In this document: one piece after another, positions 1 to 7,187 of the stretch | How positions within the stretch are numbered: position 1 is the stretch's first letter | Layout of the letters: every line of letters begins with the position of its first letter | Assembly: GCF_012931685.1 (NCBI RefSeq) | Contig: NZ_JABANC010000003.1 | Location: 290,048-354,047, forward strand | DNA: 64,000 nucleotides | Origin: Hanstruepera ponticola | GTDB lineage: Bacteria; Bacteroidota; Bacteroidia; Flavobacteriales; Flavobacteriaceae | Direction of reading: 5' to 3' | The notes under the pieces: model-generated | Told to the model about the DNA's origin: nothing | What the model saw: only the letters and a program-made list of their open reading frames with translations | The model's database searches: none | Program-made: the position numbers and the translations under genes

Positions 1-387
1 TTGGCAGAAAATTATTTCAACAACAAACAAAAACGGGAGTTGATGAATGAACTTTTCAAATTGGTACAAATAGAAAATTCTAAGCGTAAAAAAGTTTCTG
101 CCAAACAACAAAAAGTAGAGAAAGTCAAAGCTCAAAAGATTAAACAAGAAGCAGAAAAGAAAGTTAACGTTATTAGAAAGAAAAAAAAGGAAGCCAAGAA
201 AAAAGAAGCTCTAAAACCTCCTAAACCAAAACCTACTTTAAAAGTTGGTGATCGCGTTCGACTAGAAGATGGTCGAGCAGTTGGAAGTATTGATAAAATT
301 GAAAAAAATAAAGCTATTGTAAACTATGGCTTATTTACTACTAATGTCAGTATTGAGCAACTGGAATTAGTAGAATCCAAGAAATAA
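1..387 (+). CDS. mutS2: MutS2-like DNA mismatch-repair-family protein, C-terminal part (5' truncated by window)
   Basis: Only the C-terminal 128 codons are visible. The frame is open at base 1, so the TTG there is probably an internal leucine codon and the gene starts upstream of the window. Residues 1-75 are a Lys/Glu/Ala-rich charged coiled coil. Residues 80-124 form a small KOW-like beta domain (VGDRVRLEDG, then AIVNYGLFTT). This pattern, and the absence of a Smr nuclease domain after it, fits the end of flavobacterial MutS2, an ATPase of the MutS family linked to recombination control or ribosome rescue. The ATPase domain is not in view, so the family call rests on the tail alone. No terminator is obvious before the next gene 97 nt downstream. 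Confidence 0.6.
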   Translation: MAENYFNNKQKRELMNELFKLVQIENSKRKKVSAKQQKVEKVKAQKIKQEAEKKVNVIRKKKKEAKKKEALKPPKPKPTLKVGDRVRLEDGRAVGSIDKIEKNKAIVNYGLFTTNVSIEQLELVESKK

Positions 388-472
388 TAACATTCAAATT
401 GCGTTCAATTAATTATTATACTACCATAGATTATTTTAATCTCTTTTATTTATTCAATAGTATGAGATAGCT

Positions 473-480
473 TATTTTTG
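473..480 (+). promoter_or_regulatory. Bacteroidota -7 box (TATTTTTG) just before the DCC gene
   Basis: The box is an exact TAnnTTTG match ending 4 nt before the ATG at 485, so the transcript would be leaderless or nearly so. No convincing TTG lies at the -33 position. Confidence 0.4.
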
Positions 481-484
481 TAGT

Positions 485-904
485 ATGCTAGAGTTAATTC
501 CAAGGGAAAAGAAATTGATATTATTTGATGGCGTTTGCAATTTATGCAATTCAAGCATTCAGTTTGTAATAAACCATGACAAGAAAGACATCTTTTTATT
601 TGCTCCATTACAAAGTAAAATAGGCCAAGAAATAATTTCTCATTTTAAAATAGATACGACCAAAACAGATTCTATTATATTATATACTGAAAAAACAGGA
701 ATAGATTACAAATCTACCGCAGCTCTTAAAATAGCGTATTATTTAGGGTTTCCCATAAATTTAGCAAGCATCTTTTTAATTGTTCCGCCAATTATAAGAA
801 ATTGGTTTTATGACCTTATTGCACGTAACAGATATAAATGGTTTGGAAAAAAAAGTGAATGCATGATTCCAACGCCTGAATTAAAATCAAAATTTTTAAA
901 TTAG
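485..904 (+). CDS. DCC-family thiol-disulfide oxidoreductase (DUF393, YuxK-like)
   Basis: This 139-aa protein belongs to the DCC family, a small thioredoxin-like group of putative thiol-disulfide oxidoreductases named for an N-terminal DxxCxxC motif. Here the motif is D15-G-V-C18-N-L-C21, just after a beta strand (KLILF), and another cysteine lies near the C-terminus (SECMIP). The length is typical for the family. No signal peptide is visible; one hydrophobic stretch lies around residues 85-105. It starts with ATG 4 nt after a TAnnTTTG box. The substrate is unknown, and the family role is inferred from the cysteine motif, not demonstrated. Confidence 0.85.
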   Translation: MLELIPREKKLILFDGVCNLCNSSIQFVINHDKKDIFLFAPLQSKIGQEIISHFKIDTTKTDSIILYTEKTGIDYKSTAALKIAYYLGFPINLASIFLIVPPIIRNWFYDLIARNRYKWFGKKSECMIPTPELKSKFLN

Positions 905-947
905 CTTCAATTATATTCGTAATTTTACCTCACCAATCAAAATAATT

Positions 948-1703
948 ATGAAAAATCTACTCTCCTTTATTGTATTGTTGGTTTTTATTACCAACACAGC
1001 TTTTTCTCAAGAATTAGAAAATGAAGAAAAAGAAAAAAGAGTTGTTAAAAATGAAATTTCTTTTGAGGCATTACAATTGGTAAACGGTGTTTATCAAATT
1101 TCTTACGAACGTTACATTTGGAACAATTTTTCAGCTGCTTTGGCCGTTGGTTATAAGGGTAAAGAAGGTCTTGTTAATTTCTCTGGCCTAGATTATACTG
1201 GTCCTAATGGCGGAAGACTTGAAACAAATGATTTATTTTATACTGGCTATCAAATTATTCCTGAAATTCGTTATTATTTAAAAAACACATCAAAGGGCAA
1301 CTTAAACGGGTTTTATTTAGGTCTTTATTTTAAATTTTCTCAATATACATCTGATTTAACAGGCAAGTATACCGCAACTGATAATACGCCATACCAGGTT
1401 GAATTTGAGGCAAAGTTAAATATCGCATCAACAGGACTTATGATTGGCTACAAGCTACCTATCACAAAGCGTTTTAATATTGATTTCATTATTGCTGGCC
1501 CTGGGGCTGGTGACTATAACTTTAGAATAATTAACAAAAAAGACTTACCTGATGAGTTTTATAATAATTTAAATGAGGCACTTGAAGAGTATAGTGTGTT
1601 AGACTTTATTAATTCCGACTTTAGATTTTCTAAAGTTGATTCTAGATCAAAATTTTCTGCGTTTTCATTTCGTTATGGAATCGCATTAGGCTATACATTT
1701 TAA
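948..1703 (+). CDS. Predicted outer-membrane beta-barrel protein, function unknown
   Basis: The 251-aa protein begins with a clear signal peptide (residues 1-20, cleavage after AFSQ). The rest alternates short amphipathic strands and turns rich in Tyr, Phe and Gly, and ends in an aromatic residue (GYTF), as outer-membrane barrels do. It resembles the many small Bacteroidota porin-like proteins with no assigned substrate. It lies 43 nt after the DCC gene and 25 nt before a lipoprotein gene, so the last two are probably co-transcribed. I do not recognise a specific family. A near-match to the -7 box (TAATTTTA, 920-927) lies upstream. Confidence 0.7.
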   Translation: MKNLLSFIVLLVFITNTAFSQELENEEKEKRVVKNEISFEALQLVNGVYQISYERYIWNNFSAALAVGYKGKEGLVNFSGLDYTGPNGGRLETNDLFYTGYQIIPEIRYYLKNTSKGNLNGFYLGLYFKFSQYTSDLTGKYTATDNTPYQVEFEAKLNIASTGLMIGYKLPITKRFNIDFIIAGPGAGDYNFRIINKKDLPDEFYNNLNEALEEYSVLDFINSDFRFSKVDSRSKFSAFSFRYGIALGYTF

Positions 1704-1728
1704 CAAATATTAATCATAAAAAATACAA

Positions 1729-2400
1729 ATGAAAAAAGTACTAAATTCAATTTCAATTTTATTGGTAATAATCACCTTCTCCAGCTGCTCTGGAGTAAAA
1801 GTATTAACCTCCTGGAAGTCAGATTCAGTTGATGAAATAAAAGACAACAACTTCTTAGTAATTGCAAGAACTGATAATAAACAAGCTAGAATTGCATTTG
1901 AACAAGAAATTTCAAATCAATTAAGAGAAAGTGGTATGAAAGCTACTGAAAGTTTTAGGGAGTTACCAAACATGAGTCATGATCAAGAATTAACAGAAGA
2001 ACAAAAGAAAAATTTTCAACAGTTTTTAGACAATGAAGGATACGACGGAATCGTTTTAACAGTAATAAAAGACTATCAAGAAAGTACACGAACTACTGAA
2101 GATGGTGGTTATTACGCTGGTGCTACCTATTTTCCTTCATATTACCCATCTTATTATGGTGGTTTCTACGGTTATTATTATAACCCTTTATCTTATTCCA
2201 CTTACGGTTCATATGTCCCAAGATCATCAACTACCTATACTGTAAAGACATATATTTTGGAAACAGTAGCTTATGATTTAAATCAAGATGACGGTAAACA
2301 ATTAGCAGTAGTTGTTACCACTCAAATTGAGGATCCTCAAGATGTACATAAAAATGCAGTAGAATACACAAAAAAAATAACTGAAGCATTAAAAAAATAG
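1729..2400 (+). CDS. Predicted lipoprotein with Tyr/Gly-rich segment
   Basis: This 223-aa lipoprotein has a signal sequence ending in a lipobox-like FSSC, with Cys20 as the lipidation site. Residues 25-125 look like a compact alpha/beta domain beginning with a TSWKSD segment, reminiscent of DUF4136-type Bacteroidota lipoproteins, but the match is from memory and weak. Residues about 125-163 are extremely rich in Tyr, Gly, Ser and Pro. The gene is 25 nt after the barrel gene and is followed by a strong palindromic terminator, so it ends this transcription unit. Location is probably the inner face of the outer membrane. Function is unknown. Confidence 0.65.
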   Translation: MKKVLNSISILLVIITFSSCSGVKVLTSWKSDSVDEIKDNNFLVIARTDNKQARIAFEQEISNQLRESGMKATESFRELPNMSHDQELTEEQKKNFQQFLDNEGYDGIVLTVIKDYQESTRTTEDGGYYAGATYFPSYYPSYYGGFYGYYYNPLSYSTYGSYVPRSSTTYTVKTYILETVAYDLNQDDGKQLAVVVTTQIEDPQDVHKNAVEYTKKITEALKK

Positions 2401-2423
2401 TCTGACACACCCATAATAAAATA

Positions 2424-2457
2424 GAAAAAGGTCTTGAAATATTTCAAGACCTTTTTC
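2424..2457. terminator. Perfect 34-bp palindromic terminator
   Basis: Arms 2424-2440 and 2441-2457 are exact reverse complements with A5 and T5 at the ends. RNA would form a hairpin with a small loop followed by a U-tract on either strand. It closes the 948-2400 unit. It may also stop any antisense transcript from the right. Confidence 0.8.
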
Positions 2458-2903
2458 ATAACTTAACTAACCAAAAAAATTAAACAAACAAAAAATAGTG
2501 CTGATATTTAGGTATTTAGCACTCTTATTTTGATATTTAAATCTACAAATACTTATCAAAAACCTCATAAATTCTCGATGAAATGATGAAATTAATTGTT
2601 TAGTCATTTTTTTTTGCAAAAAACATCCATGAAATACTAATTATTTCATTTTTAACTAGTTACATCATCTCAATTAAAAAGTATCAGATTAATTAACTTT
2701 CTCATATCCACGCTTGACTTATTCAAACTAGCCATTCACTCAATTATTCTTTCATTTTAGGTATTGTCAAGGTAATTTTATTCTAATGATGAAAGCCTTG
2801 AAGTGAAATAGTTAATTTGACCCTGATTTCAGTTAATCAGGAATGAATCAAGTTCTTGTAGTTGTGCAATGTCTACCCACACTATGAGTTTAGTGTGTAA
2901 ACT
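2458..2903. other. Gene-free stretch between two transcription units
   Basis: Very AT-rich sequence with no convincing gene between convergent units. It holds one short inverted repeat (CCTGATT at 2822-2828 with AATCAGG at 2835-2841, 6-nt loop, no U-tract). A 46-codon minus-strand reading frame (2467-2607) shows no recognisable product. Nothing else is supported. Confidence 0.5.
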
Positions 2904-2930
2904 AAAAACCCAATTCACTTCGAGGTTTTT
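2904..2930 (-). terminator. Possible terminator of the 2929-7141 cassette
   Basis: AAAAACC (2904-2910) pairs with GGTTTTT (2924-2930) around a 13-nt loop, overlapping the stop codon of the last gene. The stem is short, so this is only a candidate. Confidence 0.3.
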
Positions 2931-4089
2931 ATTTTAAACTCTTTAAAATAAAGTCTAAATTCTTGTTGATATGCTCTTTATTGATATAAGAATCAGTATA
3001 ATACTTCGAGGTGGATGCCAAGCCTATTTTTTGTAATTTGTTAATGGTATGTAAATATTCTAAAGACACTTTGCCAGTTAGTAATGGATTTAAGTCTTTT
3101 CCCTTTTTAGCATAATTATAAACTTTCTTCAAACCTGACAGATATAAATGATCTTTTGTAAAGCCACCACCTCTATGCACACGCAAAGTGATTGCAAAGG
3201 CTTTGTCGCGATCTAACTTATATTGACTATACAGCAAATCAAAAGTGTCTGAAAAACTATAGCCTTTTATCAAACTATCTACTGCTATAACACGATATGA
3301 CAACTCTTTCAATCGTGTTAGTGTCAAACAACCAGACATATATTCAGAATATACCGCTAAACCTTCTTGTGTTTCAACATTATTAGGGAATCCATTTGAG
3401 AAAATATGTAATGGCTGATTAATCGCATTGAAAGTTGTAACCAAATGCACACCAATCTCATGATTGGCTAGAACCTGTAACTGGTTTTTACTAAACTTAT
3501 GATTTTTCCTTAACACTAAAGTTTTAGCATGATTCTGAACCATTGCTGCAGCTGAAATATTTGTTGAAAATTTAATATGGTATTCAAAATCATAACGTTT
3601 TGAAAACTCTTCAAAATAGGCTTTAGCATCTTGAGCATTAAAAAGTGGTAGCATATCTTGATCAAAATCACCATCATCAAAGCGCAAAATAAATTTGGCG
3701 TTGTCAAGATCTCTCTCTGTTGGTGTTCCAAAACTCTTTAAACTATTGTAATAAAACTTCCTGCTTTGATTAATAGTTTCAATGCATTCAATAAGCCCTG
3801 AGTATTCATAAATAATGTCTTCATATAGATTACGAATATCATTGTCTTCAATACGTTCTAATCGCTGTGAAAAGAATAATCTATGAAGTTTATAGCCATT
3901 AAATTTTAACTTCGGATAATTAAAATTTGGTTCATAATTAAACTTTGAAGCATAAAACTGTTTCTTTTCATTCTCAATATTAAGCGGGTTGATATAATTG
4001 AGTAATTCTATTTTTTTTACCAACCGATTAAGGTTAGAGTCTATATCAAATAAGTCTTGGTATTTATTTATTTGCTTTTCAGAAACCAT
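2929..4089 (-). CDS. QEGLA-motif metallopeptidase-like protein (DUF1704 / MATCAP family)
   Basis: The 386-aa protein matches the DUF1704 family, annotated as flavohemoglobin expression-modulating QEGLA-motif protein. It has a zinc-peptidase motif H210-E-I-G-V-H215 and the family signature QEGLA at 241-245, whose Glu is placed to be the third zinc ligand. A conserved RGGGFTKD stretch is at 307-314. Eukaryotic relatives (MATCAP) are tubulin tyrosine carboxypeptidases, so a carboxypeptidase-like activity is plausible, though no bacterial substrate is established to my knowledge. No signal peptide. Its ATG follows directly on the stop codon of the amidohydrolase gene (TAAATG), so it is the last gene of a tightly coupled operon. 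Active-site residues look intact. Confidence 0.85.
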   Translation of the reverse strand: MVSEKQINKYQDLFDIDSNLNRLVKKIELLNYINPLNIENEKKQFYASKFNYEPNFNYPKLKFNGYKLHRLFFSQRLERIEDNDIRNLYEDIIYEYSGLIECIETINQSRKFYYNSLKSFGTPTERDLDNAKFILRFDDGDFDQDMLPLFNAQDAKAYFEEFSKRYDFEYHIKFSTNISAAAMVQNHAKTLVLRKNHKFSKNQLQVLANHEIGVHLVTTFNAINQPLHIFSNGFPNNVETQEGLAVYSEYMSGCLTLTRLKELSYRVIAVDSLIKGYSFSDTFDLLYSQYKLDRDKAFAITLRVHRGGGFTKDHLYLSGLKKVYNYAKKGKDLNPLLTGKVSLEYLHTINKLQKIGLASTSKYYTDSYINKEHINKNLDFILKSLK

Positions 4090-4920
4090 TTATTTTGAAA
4101 ATGTTTTATAGAATTCATGTGCATGTTGTGGTAATTCGCTTTTCAGAGCATCTTCTACTGCAGTGACAACCTCTGGATAAATAATCTGCTTATACTCATC
4201 ACAATACACTTTAGCAATTTCAGTTGCCAAAACTAACGTATTTTTAAAAGTATTAGTTATATATCTTAAGAAATATCCATTACCATAAAATGTATCGTTA
4301 ATTTTCGCTGTTGACTCAATACCATTAGGCAAAATTATTTGCTCAAGGCTCTGCCTCCAAGATTCAATAATGCTTCCAAATCGATTGTTATCTACATTGC
4401 TAGTTCCTAAATTCCAAGTGGGTACTTCCCTATCCCAACGTTGCCAATTATAACTGTGCATGTCATAAACTATACATACACTGTGCTTTTCTTCAATTTT
4501 AGAAATTAAAGCATGAACTACTTTATAAAAATTATTATGCTTGTTTAAACTCCTTTGTTTCTTATCTAAATCTAAAGGCTTTTTCCACAATTGCTTTCCC
4601 CATGCTGTATCAAATACCGCATCTTCTGGGAAACGATTTAAGTCATATTCAAATCGAGAATCACAACCAGCTATCACTATTGGGTGCGATTGTATCATGT
4701 TTTTTGTTTCAGGGTCTTCTTCATACCATCTTTCGTATTCGGTATGTAAACAATTATCCCATAATTCTTTTCGAAACTGATGACCGTCATGAACTGCACC
4801 ACAAACGTAATGCACATAACTATCAATTTTTATGGTAAAACTATAATCATCTGAAACTGCATGAAAAGTCTCTTCAGCTTCTATTTTTTTAATTATTTGG
4901 TCAACTGACAATTTTATCAT
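4090..4920 (-). CDS. N-formylglutamate amidohydrolase-family protein
   Basis: This 276-aa protein belongs to the N-formylglutamate amidohydrolase (HutG2-like) superfamily, zinc hydrolases of amide bonds on glutamate-like substrates. Visible markers are HDGH at 44-47, DSRFEYDLNR at 87-96, DMHSYN at 153-158 and a late acidic LATEIAKVYCDE segment (231-242). There are no histidine-degradation genes nearby, so a role in histidine catabolism is not supported. Instead it sits between a rhodanese-TerB fusion, with which it overlaps by 4 nt (ATGA), and the QEGLA metallopeptidase, which follows with no gap. The real substrate may be a peptide or gamma-glutamyl-type compound; that is inference. Confidence 0.8.
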   Translation of the reverse strand: MIKLSVDQIIKKIEAEETFHAVSDDYSFTIKIDSYVHYVCGAVHDGHQFRKELWDNCLHTEYERWYEEDPETKNMIQSHPIVIAGCDSRFEYDLNRFPEDAVFDTAWGKQLWKKPLDLDKKQRSLNKHNNFYKVVHALISKIEEKHSVCIVYDMHSYNWQRWDREVPTWNLGTSNVDNNRFGSIIESWRQSLEQIILPNGIESTAKINDTFYGNGYFLRYITNTFKNTLVLATEIAKVYCDEYKQIIYPEVVTAVEDALKSELPQHAHEFYKTFSK

Positions 4921-6092
4921 GCTGCTTCGTTTATAATGCGTTTTAACCAGTTAAACACCACATGTTCCACTTGATCAAATTCGCCATCTGCAAAAAATAA
5001 CACTTTAATATCTACAAACAGTTGATTTAAATCTGATCTTGAATATTCATGGGTTTCCATACCTTGAATAATTTTTTGGATACATTGATAATCATTATCC
5101 GCTTTAAACTCATCATAAACCATTTGGAACGTATTCATATCAACTTTAGATAAAATAACGTTGCGCTCTTTATTTGTTTCAGACAAATTTGAATTTGCCG
5201 CATAAAACAAAATGTAAGCTACTAATTCTTTTTTTGACCAATTTTGAACAGCATCCATATCATTATTATTAATTAAACTTCCATATTCAGTCCATGAACC
5301 ATCATAAACAGACATATTTTTATAACCAGTTAATTCTGCCCCTAGAGCCAACACACAAGCCGTAATACCTGAACCACATGAAAAGACCATGGGTTTATCA
5401 TCTTCTAAAACTTCTTGAAAAATATCACGAATCTCATTTTCAGATTTCAAACGGCCATTGACTAATAAATTTTGAAACGGTATGTTTTTTGAGTTTGGAA
5501 TGGTTCCACTACGCAAACCTTCTCGAGGCTCTGGCTCCTGACCCATAAATCTTGCTTGAGAGCGTGCATCAATAACTTGGTGTGTTCTGTTTTTTACTAT
5601 TTTCTGAACATCATCAAAAAAACACATACAATCTTGATTTTTTTTAGCTGTGAAATTTCCAATTGCTCCTTGATATACTTCTTTTTTACTTAATGGATAA
5701 AATGCTTCAATCCATGCAGGTAAACCTCCATCTAAAACTGCCACATTTTCAAAACCAAAAGATTTAAACAACCACCAAGCTCTTGGGCTTGAATAAATAC
5801 CCTTATCATCATAAATTACAAGGAAGCTATTATTGTTAATACCTAAATTCCTGGCTTCGCTTTCAAATTGATCTTGCGTTGGATACGTTGTTGGAAATGA
5901 TGCAGCTGTATTGCTAAACTTATTCTTTAAATCAAAAAAACGTGCTTTTGGAATGCATAAATCATTAGTGCTATTTGTATTTTCGGTAACTTTTGGAATA
6001 GATGCGTCGAGTATCACTAAATTGGTAGCATCTTTATTTTTATGTAACCATTCAACCGAAACAATAGGCTTATGGAATTTTGTAATTACCAT
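4917..6092 (-). CDS. Mercaptopyruvate-type sulfurtransferase fused to a TerB-like domain
   Basis: The 391-aa protein has two rhodanese domains (about 8-130 and 155-275) and a C-terminal helical extension (about 285-391). The first rhodanese domain lacks a catalytic Cys, as usual. The second carries the active loop CGSGITA with Cys239, the pattern of 3-mercaptopyruvate sulfurtransferases, which move sulfane sulfur to thiols. The extension (LVAYILFYAAN, then an acidic FFADGEFDQVE segment) resembles the TerB/TerB-like helical fold found as stand-alone proteins in flavobacteria; I am moderately sure of that. It overlaps the downstream amidohydrolase by 4 nt and lies 11 nt after the ATP-grasp gene. 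It is cytoplasmic. The fusion is the odd point. Confidence 0.8.
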   Translation of the reverse strand: MVITKFHKPIVSVEWLHKNKDATNLVILDASIPKVTENTNSTNDLCIPKARFFDLKNKFSNTAASFPTTYPTQDQFESEARNLGINNNSFLVIYDDKGIYSSPRAWWLFKSFGFENVAVLDGGLPAWIEAFYPLSKKEVYQGAIGNFTAKKNQDCMCFFDDVQKIVKNRTHQVIDARSQARFMGQEPEPREGLRSGTIPNSKNIPFQNLLVNGRLKSENEIRDIFQEVLEDDKPMVFSCGSGITACVLALGAELTGYKNMSVYDGSWTEYGSLINNNDMDAVQNWSKKELVAYILFYAANSNLSETNKERNVILSKVDMNTFQMVYDEFKADNDYQCIQKIIQGMETHEYSRSDLNQLFVDIKVLFFADGEFDQVEHVVFNWLKRIINEAA

Positions 6093-6103
6093 ACTTTAAT
6101 GGG

Positions 6104-7141
6104 TTAGGCATCTTCAACTGTTTTTCGCAAACGAGAACGTCTGTTAAATGCTTCAAGATTATCGAGCACTTTACTTTCTAGAAAATCAATAACCTTCTCT
6201 TCTACCTTAAATTTATTTTTATATACTTTATTGATATATGTAATTCCACCTGGTGACATAACATTTACCTCAACCAATTTCCCACCAATGACGTCAATAC
6301 CAACAAAATACAATCCATCTTTGACCAATTTAGGACCAATTTGTTTACACAAAGCCTTTTCTGCCTTGGTTAGTGAGTGTTTTTGAACGCTACCTCCAGC
6401 TGAAACATTAGAACGATGATCATCGCTTCCAGGCACACGCTTCATAGCACCAACTGGCTCGCCATTTAACATTAAGATACGAACATCGCCTTGATCGGCT
6501 CCTTCAATGTAGTCTTGAAGAATAACATAGTTTGATGTACCATCTCCACTATTGATATAAAAATCCAATAGCGAATTAATATTACTCATTGCCGATTTTT
6601 CAATTAATATAACACCCGATCCTCCAAATCCATTTAAAGGTTTTAGTATCATTTTATCGGCTTTAGATTCTTTAATTTGCCTAATAAGATAATTCTTGTT
6701 TTTAGAAACATGTGTGTTTGGAATAATGTTGCTATGCGCATCACCAAAAGCAGCCGTGTATAATTTATTATTGGCCTCACGCATTCCCTGCAATGAATTA
6801 ATTATAAAAACATCATCTTTGACAGAATCCAAAAAATTCAGCATTAAAGGATCTAATGGTGGATTTGCTCTAAAAAATATAGCATCAAAACCAGCCAAAG
6901 GAAGCATTTCTTCTCGTAAATTGGCTTTATTATAAAATGCTTTTAACGTACTAGGAACTTTATCCATTCTACCTACAACAGTACAAAACGCATTGGTAAC
7001 ACTATCTCGAATAGTTAGGTTTGCAGGAGAGCATAAAGCGACACCATGTTTTCTCTTGACACACTCTCTTATTAAAGCTAGACTTGTATCATTTTCAGGA
7101 TCAATTTGTTCCCAAGGATACATTAAAAAGCAAATATTCAT
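6104..7141 (-). CDS. GshB-like ATP-grasp ligase
   Basis: This 345-aa ATP-grasp enzyme resembles glutathione synthetase. Matching features include RANPPLDP (91-98), an ATP-binding KPLNGFGGSGV (167-177), a GDVRILMLNGEPVG core (218-231), a SNVSAGG loop (244-250) and a FVGIDVIGG/VNVMSPGG end (279-299) that aligns with the GshB metal and substrate region (INVTSPT in E. coli). It would join an amino acid or peptide carboxylate to an amine using ATP. No gshA is in the window, and the same chromosome carries bshA of bacillithiol synthesis, so glutathione may not be its product. It is first of a four-gene cassette, 46 nt after the symporter gene. Confidence 0.8.
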   Translation of the reverse strand: MNICFLMYPWEQIDPENDTSLALIRECVKRKHGVALCSPANLTIRDSVTNAFCTVVGRMDKVPSTLKAFYNKANLREEMLPLAGFDAIFFRANPPLDPLMLNFLDSVKDDVFIINSLQGMREANNKLYTAAFGDAHSNIIPNTHVSKNKNYLIRQIKESKADKMILKPLNGFGGSGVILIEKSAMSNINSLLDFYINSGDGTSNYVILQDYIEGADQGDVRILMLNGEPVGAMKRVPGSDDHRSNVSAGGSVQKHSLTKAEKALCKQIGPKLVKDGLYFVGIDVIGGKLVEVNVMSPGGITYINKVYKNKFKVEEKVIDFLESKVLDNLEAFNRRSRLRKTVEDA

Positions 7142-7187
7142 CTTTCTTATTTTTGGCTAATTATTCTTAAAAATTAAGTTAATAATA

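Noticed and set aside
2467..2607. 46-codon minus-strand reading frame in the gene-free gap
   Set aside because: Low-complexity AT-rich translation, no start context, no similarity I can recognise; most likely random.
4541..4838. Plus-strand open frames inside the amidohydrolase gene
   Set aside because: They overlap a well-supported minus-strand gene in other frames and show no domain.
4090..4920. Histidine-utilisation (hut) role for the N-formylglutamate amidohydrolase
   Set aside because: No hutH, hutU, hutI or hutF near it; operon neighbours point elsewhere.
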